Positions 1 through 12,772 are shown, counted from the first letter of the stretch. The stretch: 64,000 nt of DNA from Chrysoperla carnea (GCF_905475395.1 NC_058337.1:117174368-117238367), one strand, 5' to 3'. Translations and numbers: made by a program. Notes: generated by a model from the sequence alone, not told the origin.

Positions 1-529
1 TGAATGCAACATTAAAGTTAGAATCAAGAAATGCATCTATAATAGTAGTTTATAGCTGAGGTGATATAGGTGAGGTGATGAAAGCCGTTGTTCTTATCAG
101 ATCTAAAATATCTAGTATCAATTATTACGCGAATACGCGTTGAAGTTGATTTTTTTTTTTCATTATTTTCTCAAATATAAATTTGAAGTTTGAAAATATG
201 ATCGTTATCAGAGTAATGCAATTTATTTGAACTCTGAGTATTTTACACAGTGAGAATGTTAAATATCGAACTTTTCCGAAGAGTTACAAGATTTTGCAAC
301 TTCAAATACCTGAAATATAATAAAGTCTTTGTAGAAAATTTTAGCTGTGATTCGAAAAGTATTCCGTTTTTGTTAAATGATTGAATGAAGTCTATCAAAC
401 TTTCTTTCTACAACTTTTTTCAAAAGTGCTGTGTTTTCAAATGAGCATGATAACGTCATATTTAAGCGATCGGTCTGAAAAAACAGCGTGGAATTTGTCG
501 GACACTAAGACCTGGGGATGTTGACTTAA
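1..529. other. intergenic, no gene seen
   Basis: AT-rich sequence with no coding signal on either strand. Short homopolymer T runs are present. Possibly part of the same degraded element whose recognisable piece starts at about 530, but I cannot show this. Confidence 0.5.
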
Positions 530-790
530 TTTTTTTTCTTATCACTTCAAATGAAGAATTCTGACTTCACGAATAGAAAATTGAAGTTGGCTTTTGAAAA
601 TCTTTAGAAAAATATGAACGTTTAAAACTCCTAGTTAATCAAAGAGGAAAATATCGACCAGTGACGTCATTGCACGGTTTTTCAAAAAAGAGACAGGCAA
701 CAATCTTTGAATTTTTATAAATTCTTCATTTTTTTATTTAAATTTAACTTTCACATTTTTTCATGGTATCAAGTCTACTGTTAGAAATTT
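530..790 (-). repeat. dispersed repeat, copy 1 (pairs with 11050-11300)
   Basis: The reverse complement of this block matches 11050-11300. Shared landmarks, in order, are a GATACCATGA segment, a TTCAAAGATTGT segment, TTTTAAACGTTCATATT, CTAAAGATTTTCAAAA, CCAACTTCAATTTTCT and GAATTCTTCA.TTGAAGTGATAA. The copies are diverged by substitutions and small indels, so this is an old interspersed element. No coding capacity or termini could be recognised. Confidence 0.7.
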
Positions 791-939
791 ATGGGTATTG
801 TGGTAAATTCGAAATCGGGTAACTACCCTATTTTAGTTTTGCAATATCCAAAACTTTGGTGCGGCTCTGAAACGATTGAAAATGAATTGATTATTTCTGT
901 TCACTAGCCTACATATTTGTATAACACCTTGTAAAAACA

Positions 940-1262
940 TATACAGAATGTTCGTTTTACATCTAGGCATATAAATATCACGAGTATGACAGAGTACATG
1001 CGTTAAGCAATGCATCTAAGTAAGAGGTATTATAGGTGTTATATGAAATTACAAAAGTGACTTTTATCGTGGCTTATCTGTTTTAGTTCATCTATTCAAC
1101 TAAGAAACTCCCACTCTCCAAGCGTCTTACAACTATCTCAACGCATATCGAAGCTTCAACACATGTATATAATATCTCTCACTTAGATGCATTGCTTATC
1201 GCATGTATTCTGTCATACTCGTGATATTTATATGCCTAGATGTAAATCGATCATTCTGTATA
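940..1262. mobile_element. short inverted-repeat element (MITE, mariner-like ends)
   Basis: The two ends form an inverted repeat of about 96 bp (940-1035 and 1167-1262), about 93 percent identical by eye. Both start TATACAGAATG and run through a shared TTTACATCTAGGCATATAAA segment. The inner 130 bp are unrelated and non-coding. Ends beginning TA-CAG with a TA dinucleotide at the boundary fit a Tc1/mariner-type non-autonomous element with TA target duplication. That class assignment is inference. Small open frames inside the arms are not genes. Confidence 0.75.
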
Positions 1263-2424
1263 CTAAAAATATTTAGCCACAATACAATATAAAACCTAAT
1301 AATATCATTTTTAAGCTTTATTTTCTTTCTATTAAATACTCTTAGACATACACACAGAGAAGTGTCTTTTTTTTCTAAAACAATATGTTCAATGTTCAAT
1401 ATTGTTGCAACCTTCTAAATAAAGTAAAAGAGTGTAGAAATGATTGTGAAAATCCTTTTTTCCTTTTCTTTATGTAATGGAGAGAAAACTTATTTTCTCT
1501 TATGTTCCTTTAATAGATTTTATTTGTTCAAACGTTTATATACTATTTAGAGACAAGATTTTTTTCATACCTATAGCAAAAATACGATTCATTTAAAGCT
1601 TAAAAGATTCGTTATTTTCCAGGTAAACTGTGAGGAAATAAAGCTGGGGAAAAGTATGTCAATTACGATTGACTTTCAGATCAATAGAGTTGTAAAACAT
1701 TAAAGTATTTAAACGAAAATAAAAATACAATTTTCGAATTAAAAGATGTATCTTTCGAAATAAAATCCATCCAATTTAAAGAACATTGTGTTAACGAAAC
1801 ATTTTCCACTAACATTTGCATAGATTACATATCAAAATTCGTTTTACATTTATCAAACTCTAAATATTACTAGCCCATGTGTGGACTTTATGGCAAACAT
1901 TTACAACATTTTTTGTGAACCTCGCAGTAAATTGTCATATTTGCTAGAATATCACGTTCTTATTTCATCGTTTTTGTCTTTTGCAAGTATTTTAATTATC
2001 GTTTTCTCATACTAGGGGCTAGAAATCATTCAGGAGCAGTCTTTTCATTTTAGTATAAGATATGTTGACATACTTTTCAATCCTTTCTGACGCAGAAGCT
2101 GTAACTATCTTATGATCTAAAAATCATAAAAATCCAATCTTAATCTAGTTACTGTTCTTATCTCTATTGTAAAAAGTATCAGTAGAGAAAGAATAAGACA
2201 TCTTTTCTATGTAATTACTCTGATCATGATATGTAATAAAAATGAGGCATTAATGCAATTGTTAAAGAAATAATACTAATAAAAATAATAATTACCGATC
2301 TATGTGAACGATGATGATATCTATATGGTTTTTTTTTCTTTATTATTAAACTTTGACATGTGATAAAATAAATTGATAAAAACTGCTTACGTCGATTTAT
2401 TTCCCAATTATATACTTTAATAAC
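1263..2424. other. intergenic, no gene seen
   Basis: AT-rich, with no tRNA, no open frame with coding character and no repeat that I could pair elsewhere in the window. Confidence 0.5.
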
Positions 2425-3540
2425 AGATACCCGCCCGCTTTGCTGGGCAATTTCCCCTTTAAAAACAAAGATTAACACGTTATAGCCCACACTTAGGCAC
2501 CGTTTTGTTCACAATTTTATGGGGAACTCTAACTTTTTTGATAATGAAGTTTTTGTCCATGATACTCGCTGACATTGTAACTTTCTATAGGCCCAACCAT
2601 TAAATTAACCTGATTTTTATTCTTTTTGGATCAAAATTACCCCATCCACTAAGTTTCATCAAATTCCAAAACAAAAATTTTTTTTCGATTTTCTCGATTT
2701 TTTTAAAGGGGCCCCTTAAAAAAATTGCAAAAAATCGAAAATTCTGACCTAAGAAGTACAAAATTTGGGTGCATTTGATGACTGGTCGAATAGTTATTGA
2801 GATACGGACTAAAATCGATCCAAATATTGCGGTATCTCAGAAACTCTGCATTGTAACTTATTATAGGTGTAATAAATTTTAAAATGGGTCAAGAAGATAA
2901 TTCAAAAATGACGAATGTTCATACAAACTATCATCCACTTTTCACCACCAAAATTACACAGTTTCATATAAACTTTCATCCACAATTTGATCCTCTTAAA
3001 GAATGAATTTTTATGTAATTTTATTAAGTCAAATAAATTTTTGTTTCAAACCATGAGCTCTCATACATCAAGTTTTATATTTCTAACTTCAAAAATGGCA
3101 TAGGTTCATATAAAATTTCACCCCCCTGAAGAATGAATTTTTTGAAAATAGTAATACAGGAAACTTTTGTAGTGAACCATGCTCATATATCATTTTTTAC
3201 ATTTGTAACTTCAAAATTGACCAAGTTTCATACAAACTTCCAACATTCATTTCAACTTCTTGAGGGATTAATTTCCGAAAAAGAAAAGAAAACTCTCTAG
3301 AAAACATTGTTGTAGTAACAAAATACAAAACCGTTTTCGTATACACAATTTAAAGTAAATTTTCAAAACTTTTGGACAATTTAAGAAATTATTTCACCAA
3401 CATCTTTCGATTTTTATGAATTTGATTGTACAATAGATAAATAATTTATAAATTATGCAATGCAAGTTTATCTATGTCGTTCATAGCAGCAAATATAGAT
3501 ATAAATATATGTATGTATGTATATATATATAAAAGGCGTG
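2425..3540 (+). mobile_element. degenerate repeat element with internal tandem units
   Basis: The left end (ATACCCGCCCGCTTTGCTGGGC, then a segment reading CGTTATAGCC) matches the heads of the elements at 18240 and 18450. Downstream, a motif of the form TTCAAAAATGnC..GTTCATAnAAACTTTCA recurs near 2905, 2950, 3090 and 3210, spaced 40 to 140 bp, each followed by a segment like TGAATTTTT. The element ends near a (TATG)n/(TA)n tract at 3500-3530. No intact open frame. It looks like the non-coding part of a LINE or another interspersed element; the class is not determined. Confidence 0.55.
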
Positions 3541-4174
3541 AAAAACATGAAAACTGTCTGAAAGCATTGATTTTTCCTCGACCAAAAAGTCACACATCTA
3601 TGTCTAGTAAATGCCGGCAGGTATTTTTTAGTAAACAAAACTAAAACCTATTTATATGAACAAAACCAGGCAGACAAACAAACCTCCTTTTGTACAAAAT
3701 ACAAAAGGATAAAAATATTTACTTTTTAAATCAAATAGATTTTATTATAAAATATTATATAGGGTGTTCTTTTACTCAATTTTCTCTGTTCAATATCCTT
3801 AAAAAGTAATAAAGAAGATATTTTAATTATATGCCGCAAAAAACTTCAAAAGAAAGAAAACGGAGTGAAATAAATATTTTTCCCTTACATGACTCTTCTT
3901 ATTAGATACTTTTTGTCAATTCTTGTTTTCGAAAACATGAACTACAGAAAAGGGTGGAAAAAGCAGTAAGTAAGTTGTCACTACCAATACTTATTAGTTC
4001 ACCTTTCCTTAACCTTAATTTAATTCACAAACAAAAATTCTATACAGTTCATACATCTTATAAAAACTTCAAAATGGCGGGATAACCAATATGTTTGTCA
4101 TTGGATCAAATACCCAACCCGGAGCGACGTAAAAGTTTTATGTTCCCAAAATAGAAATCCTGTAGCTAAAAATC
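3541..4174. other. intergenic, no gene seen
   Basis: AT-rich sequence without coding signal. A short AGGGTGTTC motif near 3762 resembles common transposon ends but has no partner nearby. Confidence 0.45.
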
Positions 4175-4582
4175 AACTTGTTGGTCTGAGATGGTCTGGT
4201 ACAATCGCAGGCATTCCGAAGATCTTATATCACTTCCAAGGACCTCTGTTCGCAAAATTGTTGTGGCTATTACAGGACACTGGTAGGGCGGCAGGCATGC
4301 TGAACGCCCGGGCCTGGTAGTGTATCACGACTACTGCAGGAGCTGTCACAGTGATGAGGAGGAGGATACAATGTCACACCAGCCTCTCTTTGACGACCTC
4401 TCCGACCTGGAGTCCGTCGACGGCAAAGCTCTCCTGCTGTTCTTAAATAGCTCCAAATGGTTCATGGCGTAGTGGCCGGGGATGGGCCAACCCTATTTCG
4501 GTATCACAACGGACCCTATGGTCTAAGTGTGTCCCACCCCAGGACAGTCACTCTAACCTAACCTAACCTAACTTAACTTGTT
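4175..4582 (+). mobile_element. 5'-truncated LINE, 3' end with (TAACC)n tail
   Basis: The body carries the C-terminal part of a non-LTR retrotransposon ORF2. One frame reads TGH.-GGRHAERPGLV, then YHDYCRSC (a Cys knuckle), and ends [25 protein letters not shown] before a stop near 4471. The frame is interrupted by small lesions, so this copy is dead. After a 3' UTR it ends in TAACC repeats (4553-4574). The 8-bp direct repeat AACTTGTT at 4175-4182 and 4575-4582 is the likely target-site duplication, which sets the truncation point at 4183. Other copies lie at 9428, 16802 and 59605. Confidence 0.85.
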
Positions 4583-5181
4583 TTAAAATTTAACTCATTC
4601 CAAATTAATCTACATAATTCAAAAACACTCATAAGCAAAATTATGGGATATATTTTTATAACAGATCAGATTCCTGGTTGTTTCATAAATATTCTTAATC
4701 TTAAATACGGAAAACTGAAATTCAGTGTGGTTGCAATACTTCTGCACAAAAGTGTATCATACAAAATAACAAAAAAGAAATATAATATTTATATAAAGAT
4801 TTTTTTAAAAAGAAATTTTTCACTTTCCATTACAGTGATGATAATTCCCTAGAGTTTTGCACGCGAAAAATGTACATGGCAAATTACATGAAAATCAGTA
4901 CACGCGCAACGCGTGAGATTATTCAATAAATAAAATAAATATTCGTACATTTTATTTAAATATATATAACTGTTCCCTAATCTATTATTTACGTGCGTGT
5001 AGTGTTTTCTTTATTCTATAAATGAAATGTTAAAAATTTCTGTTCCCTAATTTTTAACCAAATTAAAATGTCGAAAAAATTTTGTATTCTATTTTTAGAA
5101 TACCGTACCCCAAAATGTAAAAACTTGAAACTTGTAAAATCTGTCTACTGTATTTCGTTCAAAATAGAAATTATTTTAAAA
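4583..5181. other. intergenic, no gene seen
   Basis: AT-rich, no supported gene. A 69-codon open frame at 4643-4852 is low-complexity in composition and has no splice or start context, so it is not called. Confidence 0.45.
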
Positions 5182-5750
5182 CAAGTGAAAACAATCAATT
5201 GACTGAATCAATTGTTGAAATACCATGCATAGTCAGTGTTGATTTCTTTATCACATAACACATACATACATGTGACACATACATAACTGATATTCAAGTA
5301 TGGTACATACTATAAAATTTCCGCCTAATTGGCGCCCTCACGGGTAAACAGTGATGTTTACGAAAAAATGTTTCAAGCAAAAGTTGTTTATTTTTTGATA
5401 AGGAACATTTTTTACATTTAAACTTTTGTTCTATCTCTAACGGTTTACAAGATGGATCCTACGGACCCAAGACCCAATTGACCTATGATGGTCATTTACG
5501 AACTCGACCTCACTTTTTACGGCTTGAGTACACTGTAAAAATTTCAGCTCGATATCTTTCGTTTTTGAGTTATCGTGTCCACAGACGGACGGACGGACGG
5601 ACGGACGGACAACCGGAAATGGACTAATTAGGTGATTCTATGAACACCTATAGCAAAATTTTGTGCGTGGCATCAATATTTTTAAGCGTTACAAACTTGG
5701 GACTAAACTTAGTATACCTTGCATATTACATATATGCATGGTATAAAAAT
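5182..5750 (+). repeat. interspersed family A, copy 1 (with GACG tandem tract)
   Basis: Starts CAAGTGAAAAC followed by a near-palindrome CAATTGACTGAATCAATTG. It then has a conserved body (CCGCCTAATTGGCGCCCTCACGGG), a (GACG)n tract at 5584-5610, and a segment reading CCGGAAATGGACTAATTAGG. It ends with an imperfect hairpin whose stem is ATACC..GGTAT near 5713-5743. The same order is seen at 45721-46665, at 52237-52654 (reversed) and, broken, at 21519-22182. There is no long open frame and no terminal inverted repeat, so it is a non-autonomous element of unassigned class. Confidence 0.8.
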
Positions 5751-8700
5751 TCACAAACCACAAATTCTCTCTAAACCAACTTAAAATCTATAATCATAAA
5801 ACAAACAGGACATCTATTTGCATGGAATCGTAAAATGAAGGAAACAATCCCAGTCGGTAAGACTTACATGTAAATTTTTCTGTTGTAAGATGTCATAAAT
5901 TTGAACTGAAGAAAATATTTCCTTTTCTTCTTGAATTCGCTTTGTATTTCATTCCTGTTCGATTTTTCGTTTACAAAATGTGTGTGTCTTTGTAATGATG
6001 ATCGCAGAATACAAATTTTAAAAAAGTTAAAGTTAAAATGTCTTAAACATAAAAAAGAAATCTTTGATCGAGTTTGCTCCGGATGGATTTCGGTATCGGC
6101 CACACACTTTCTTTCTGTAGTTTTAAAGATATTTGGAAGTTTTTAGACCAGAAAAAGCCCGTAATTTTTATTTTAAAAATATTTAAACCTAATCGTTTTT
6201 TAAAAGTTGGATTCAACGCTTCAAATTCTATATGTCACCAAAAATTTACCTTTTAAAGCTTATCTTCAAGATAAGTGTGCTATTGGAGAATCTATCCAAA
6301 ATGTTTATTTATGGCTATAAATCTTATATATTATTTCTCTAACCTATTTTTCTGTAAATCCGCAAGATCTTTTATTATATAATTCTAAGATTTACAGGTG
6401 CCTCACTTTAAGTTTATCGTGCTGGCTAATGATGAAAAATATGTTGGCGGTCTAAAAATGTACTGCACCGATAGTTTTGTTCAATATTTTTATATCATAT
6501 CTGTAATAAAATTGCCTATACACAATAAAAAGAAAATAAATTATTGTTGATATTTCGTTTCAGTTTCTTTATCTGGAATAATATTTTACAAAGAAAACTT
6601 TGTGCCTACTTGGGGATAAACTATTTGTACACTTGATTATGCTAAATTTTTGTACGGGTCAGCTAGTATAGTATACAAAAACAACATTTTCGAACCCTAT
6701 ACCAATATTTTGCCTCTAACTCACATTTTCCAAGTCTTTATCTAATCTAAATCGGATGACTTAATTAAATTTTCGTTAAATTCGTCATACGTTCAGTTGT
6801 AATGTAATTTTAATTTATAACTTAAGGCAATTGTAACGATAACATTTTCTAATCCAGAAAATGGTTGCATATATAAATTAACATCAAACCTTTCTCCCTT
6901 TAAGTTATATGTATGTATATGTAAAATTTATTTTAGTGTTTTAGTCACGTGCTTTTCTCAAGCATATGAAATTGAAGAGCGTATAAATTTAAATATTTTA
7001 CCATTAGAGTTTTACCATTATCGTAATTTACACCTGTATTATAGTCGATCAATGTCAATTCATGTCAAAAAAAATTGATATTCAGACAAGTCAATCATTA
7101 TGCATTATATTAATATGTCATTTTTATTAAACTGTATTTTTTGTAGAAATGGGCTGTGACATGCAGCTTTGTGAATGAAAATTAATTGTGTATGATTAAT
7201 AATAGATTTGTCCCTAGCTCAAAAAATGTTTTAGGACTCTAATCTGGACGCCAATCTCATCAATTTTTCGTCAAAAATATTTCTAGACTACTCCAATAAT
7301 TCTCAAACACGTACTTCTAAAAGAAACATCCATAAAAATGCAAAACTGAAAATGGTGATAGAATTTTTACGAATTTGAAGACGGGTCAGAGTATTTCGCA
7401 ATAGTATATGTACACGTTAAATTTTCGGCCCTTTTTCGAATTGATTTTAAAAGTAGGCTCAAAAGCCAAGTCATTTATCAAGCACATTTATCAATTTTGC
7501 CTTGACATTTGACATTTTTGACGTAAGCCTGAATATTAAATTACTACTAGTTAGACAAGACTTATTTTTGGGAGAATTCTAGCAATTGGTGAAAGTGGCG
7601 TCCAGAACACACCGACCAATTTTTCGTGACAGAGACTAGTCTATAAACTTTATCGTTGATTTTATGCTCAATATCGAATTTATTTAAAAACAAAAATTCT
7701 ATAGTCTGTTATTTTCCTTTTTTCCCTCACAAAAGTGGGGGATTGATCAAAGAGAGTTATAGCCATAGAGATGATAACATAAAGGTGCAAAGACATAAGA
7801 AAAGCAGTAAGTGAATTCCTGACCTGCAGAGATAGAACTGATAGGCGTTTATACGCTTATATGTTTGTAAATAATGGTCTTATTTCTACTCTCTGTCTTA
7901 TCGAAGGCGGCCATCAGATCTGGTCTATCTACACTGCGAACAACCGTTTGGGCGGCAACTTTGTGACTCTATTGTATTATCTCAATGGTTATAGCACAAA
8001 GACAGTTTCAGTTCCTACTTGATACATAGAGCAGTTTTTGTCCAGAGGATAATACAGGATAACACAAATAACTAGGCTATGAAACCTTTGAGCTACAAAA
8101 AAAAGTAATAAGTTTGTGGCAATAACCAAACGAACGGGCATGTTGCAAGTTTTGTTCAGGTTTTTCTTAGGAGAAAGATGGTGTTCAAAATATCTTGACG
8201 TCAAGAGTGAAAACTCGATATCTTAGTGGAATAATATTAAATGGAACCATAAAAAACTGTGTAAGAACTATTAAAAAATAAAAGTTAAAACACAAATCAT
8301 AAGCCTTTGTATCACCCTTTCAAAACGTTTTAAAATTATTTTTATTATGGTAAAAACATCGTTAAAATAAGAAAGCAAAACTTTTTTTTGTTGAAATAAA
8401 AATTAATGACTAATAACCATTCTAACAAAGTTACACCAAAAATGAATTATTCATAATAAAATTTCCAACCGAAATAAAACGCGAAAATTGTAAGAAAATC
8501 AACTTTAATAATAATAAGATGATGATTATTGTCAGGGTAAAAAACACGAGAAAAAAGTGGGTAAAAAAATGAAAATAAAATTCATTGATGTTAAAATAGT
8601 TGCTACGAATATTCGCTAAACAAAATTATTACAAGGGCACATGTAATGTTTCGATGATATCTAGATGGAAGAAGAAGAACTACGCCTGATACTTCTTAAG

Positions 8701-8990
8701 ATGTGACACATACACACGCATAAATATTCCCCCAATTTTCTCCAATATAATACAAATGCATGCAGCATGAAGCATAAGATTTATTTACTAACATAAGTAA
8801 GCATTATACCATTGTATGTATGTTCGTAACTGTGCTTTGCTGGTGTATGCTATAATATTATTTTCTATATAAGTACCTATATTGTAAGAAAAGGGAATTT
8901 TCTCCTGAGTAAAGGTAAAATGTAGTACCTAGAATACAATGTACCTTGAATCATTCTGATTTTTCTCTGCAGATAATGCTATTTATCTGT
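5751..8990. other. intergenic, no gene seen
   Basis: About 3.2 kb of AT-rich DNA. Open frames of 60-80 codons on both strands near 5860-6260 overlap each other and have no coding character. No RNA gene or repeat pairing was recognised. Confidence 0.45.
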
Positions 8991-9427
8991 TTACTGGGCA
9001 GCATTTGTGGTTAAATGAAGGTATTTGATCAGAACGCAGATATTTTGGAGACTGTTTGTCATTATAGTTTTGTTTTCGAATAAACTCAAAAGTGGTTTAC
9101 GCATAACCTTCAGGTCGTCGATGACTTGGTCCAACCATCTCATTTGAGGCCTTCCTCTTCTTCGTGTGGCGTACACTTTGCCATGAAATATTTTCTTGGT
9201 CATCCTTCCTTCCTGCATTCTTTGCACATGTTCGAGCCATCTGATGTTCTGTGTGTAATGAACTTCACAATATCTTCTTCCTTCAGGATCTCCTGAATTT
9301 CGCTGTTGATTCGCATGCGCCTTTCTTTCTCACTCACTCAAACTTTTAGTTCAAATTTGCTTATTTTCTCCTGGTCTTCTTGTGTCAGGGTCCAACTTTC
9401 ACTGCCATATTGTTGGAAAAGAAGTTG
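8991..9427 (-). pseudogene. broken LINE reverse-transcriptase C-terminal fragment
   Basis: Read on the minus strand, the fragment begins YGSESWTLTQEDQEKISKFE, then hits a stop and at least one frame change. It continues IRWLEHVQRMQEGRMTKKIF and then ATRRRGRPQMRWLDQVIDDL. The motifs YGSE-W-LT, RWLGHV-RM and GRP--RWLD-V are typical of the C-terminal region of non-LTR retrotransposon polymerases (RTE/jockey-like). The family assignment comes from motif recall, not a search. Inactive fragment. It abuts a second LINE fragment at 9428, which suggests nested insertion. Confidence 0.8.
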
Positions 9428-9520
9428 TTAGGTTAGGTTAGGTTAGAGTGGCTGTTCTGGCGTGGGACACACTTAGACCATAGGGTCCGTGGTGATACCG
9501 AAAAAGGGGTTGGCCCATCT
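9428..9520 (-). mobile_element. LINE 3' end with (TTAGG)n, heavily 5' truncated
   Basis: In reverse orientation it matches the last 90 bp of the element at 4175-4582: GATGGGCCAACCCC, TCGGTATCACCACGGACCC, GTCTAAGTGTGTCCCACG, then CTCTAACC followed by TAACC repeats. On the plus strand the tail reads TTAGG repeated about four times (9428-9447). No clear target duplication. It sits directly against the reverse-transcriptase fragment. Confidence 0.8.
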
Positions 9521-11049
9521 TCAAAATTACATAGTTTTGAAGAATAAGAAAGCTATAAACAGAGACAATTTCCATTGTGGTATTATAATGTGTGTTTTTA
9601 AAAAAGAGGCAAATGTAAATTCTGGTTCTAGGCATTACACCTTCCCTTATTATGTGTGTACAAAGTTCCCTCCCTTTGAATAAACTTAGTAAAAGAATAA
9701 TAACACATTTCACTTGATCACATTTGTGCTGTAGTTAGGTTATGTTTTATGATGAGAAGGGGAAGTGGGAAGTAAGGGATACAGTACAAATTTTCAATAT
9801 TATTCAGACGGATTCACAACCTAATTTTTAGATAATCGAATTTTCGTTACATAGAACACTGATGTTCGTTTTTAGCCTAGATTGTTGAGGATAGTTTTCA
9901 TTGTTAGATGGTGGGATTCTCTCTTTGGAAAGTTATCGTTCCTTTGTTGTTATCTATGAAATTATTCTGAATGAGAACTTCCCAAAGGAAACAACGATAA
10001 GAAGGTGGTTTTTTAAGTCTTGAGAATGATTTTAATTTGTTTCAGGCCAGGTCGAGAGTAATTCTGAAAGGCACAGTTTTAGCTCATTTTTTTTCATACA
10101 TAAGTCAGCCATATGCAAGCAAGTAGGGTTTATATTCAGGCTAAAAATAAACTTGAAACTTTGATAAAGCTTTAATGAAATCTAAGAAATAGACCGAGAA
10201 GTTTTAGAAGTTGTATCTGTAAAAGGGCAACTAACCACCGTCTTAAATAACCAAAATTATATAACTTTTTTTTGATTTTATCCAAAGTATTAGTGATATC
10301 CAAGAGTATTGTTATATCCCACACAAATATTGAGTAGCCATTTCTATCAATGTTCTAAAAATAAGTTATTTTGATAAAACAATTACAACGGCCATGTGAT
10401 TTTACCCTTAAACATTTACCCTGTCTGTATGTACACATAGATACCATCAGGGTATGTCAAGGTAGATAAATGACCTTAGGCAATATACATCTTACTATAA
10501 TATATAAATATATATATATTTAACTGAGATATGTCTTCCCAATTTTCACCACCCCCCTTCTATTCATAGAATATTTGTGTTATGATGATGATCGAAACGA
10601 ATCGAATATTGTTATGGTTTAGTGTTCGAAAACATATATATTATATATCTATAGGTATAACATAACATACGTTTCGAGGATATTTATTTGTATTACCTCG
10701 AAGGAGATGTATATATGCTGTAACCTAAACATTTGTTTTGGTAACCAAAGACGAATGGATATATTAGAAAATTACACAAATAACCAAATACAATGATCAA
10801 TTTTCTTATGTTATAAAAATAATGATTTTTTCCCTAAAATTAATACCATTCGTTTCCTTGACATTTCAGAATAGCTGACGTCATTGTATTAAATTACAAG
10901 AAATCGACTTTTTATTTTAGTGGTATTTAAAGCTATTCAAATAAACTTATAAGATTTAATAATAGAAATAGAAAAATCTTATGTGGGCCCATAACTTCTT
11001 TGAATATGGTAGCTACCTGATGACGAATTTGCCATATTACGCATAAAAA
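9521..11049. other. intergenic, no gene seen
   Basis: AT-rich. Open frames of 64 and 91 codons at 9438-9713 lie on opposite strands over the LINE tail and are not genes. A short (TA)n run lies near 10500-10520. Nothing else supported. Confidence 0.45.
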
Positions 11050-11300
11050 TATAAATTTGATACCATGACAAAATTTGAAAGTGAAATTAAAATTAATAAA
11101 AAACGAAGAAGTTATAAGCATTCAAAGATTGTCGCCCCACTCTTTTTAGCAAAACAAAGTTTTATATGTACGTCCTTTTTGTTTAATAAGGAATTTTAAA
11201 CGTTCATATTTTGCATACTTCTAAAGATTTTCAAAAACCAACTTCAATTTTCTGCCCGTGTAGTGAGAATTCTTCACTTGAAGTGATAAAAAAAATTGAT
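11050..11300 (+). repeat. dispersed repeat, copy 2 (pairs with 530-790)
   Basis: The plus strand matches the reverse complement of 530-790 over about 250 bp with indels. See that entry for the shared landmarks. Ends are diffuse. Confidence 0.7.
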
Positions 11301-12659
11301 CAACATGTCTATTCGTATAAATTGATCAGAATTCAATAAATTGGTTATTATGATTAACCAGTTATAAATAGAAATATCCCCACCGAATTTCTTTACAAAA
11401 GAATAGATGAATATATCGGCCGAAAAAATATCGGATATAACGACCTATCGTCTATAGAGACCAATAGTGATTGGAATTATAATCATATCGGCTGTAATCA
11501 CCAACGCATGTATATGCCGCAGCAAACTAGCTTAATTAGCCGTTCAATTAACATACTTGCCAAGTTGCCTGAATGATATTCAGTCGTATAGCGTCTAATA
11601 CAACTTTTAATGAACTAGCTGGCTGATACTTCATACAATAGACTATTGGCTATTCATACAATAGTGACTTACTTGCCACTTTGTATCTTTCAAAGAAATT
11701 GAACTTTCTGAAATACGTCGCCGTAGTTTGTATTTGAGTACTGCCACTCTTGCCGAAAAAAGCAGTTTTTAATAGTACATACTTTATTTAGTTTCAAATT
11801 TTGACTACACTCCATACAATACCACCAACAATATTGTTGCTTGCCGACGCCATATTGACAGTGTGTAGGTCTCAGTGCCAGGTGGCTGATAGTGGAACTA
11901 AATTTTAATGACTACTCATCTAAAACTGCGTAAAAATATGGAGATCCTTTTCTCTAAATTCAATATCTTAACCAAAAATACTGTTAAAATAGAAATCTTT
12001 GTAAAAAGTTTTAAAGTGTGATTCATCCCCGATCGACGACTTACTTGAAAGTGTGATTCATCGCATTTGCAAGTTGAAACTGTTATGTATTAATTTCCTG
12101 TATAAATAAGTTTCAATTTTTTGAAATTCACCCTGGTTTATTCAAGCAAACTATTTACCATTAAAAAAAGTTGGTCCTAATTTCGTATAAATAAATACAT
12201 AAAAAATTCAAATCCTTAATATTAATGATATATTCACGTTCTGTTCTAATTTTTGGTACCTGAATTAAACTAGCTGGCAATTTTAATGTATTAAAGAATT
12301 GATGGTTGAAAACTTAATGGGAAAACTCTGTGTGAAAAACAAAACTTATTCATTAGAGGGATATATGTTTTTAACATACATTCGTAAATACATACAAACA
12401 CACATCTCGAAAAACATAGAAAACTTATATAGAAATGCTATTAAGAAAAACTCCCGTAAACGTAATCTATCATCTTTTATTTAACAGCTGACTATTTATT
12501 TAACACTTCAGAAAGTAGGTGTAAATAATTTAGGGATATGTATAGGCAGTATGTAGAGTATTATTGTATTGCCCTCCATTAGGAAATGGTAAATATAGAT
12601 TTTTTAAGCAATTATATTACTTTACTATAAATTCAAAATAGATTTTGAGTTAAATACAT
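11301..12659. other. intergenic, no gene seen
   Basis: No coding signal. A phrase of the form GTGTGATTCATC occurs twice, at about 12017 and about 12051, as a short local duplication. Confidence 0.45.
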
Positions 12660-12745
12660 TCACAAAATTTTAATTCGTTACGATACACTCTATTGATTTC
12701 ACAGCGCTTCCACCATAAATATACAGTCTATAATATACTTCAAAC
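12660..12745 (+). repeat. dispersed short repeat, copy 1 (pairs with 15820-15905)
   Basis: Shares TTTTAATTCG..ACGATACA and TTCACAGCGCTTCCACCATA followed by ATACAGT with 15820-15905 in the same orientation. Both copies then diverge. Class unknown. It sits just upstream of the tRNA-like block at 12773. Confidence 0.65.
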
Positions 12746-12772
12746 TTACGCGAGACGTAGGGTCAAACGTCA

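Noticed and set aside
8991-9227. Small basic protein gene (GRPQMRWLDQ..)
   Set aside because: Its motifs are those of a LINE polymerase C-terminus, and upstream sequence is frame-broken, so it is a transposon relic.
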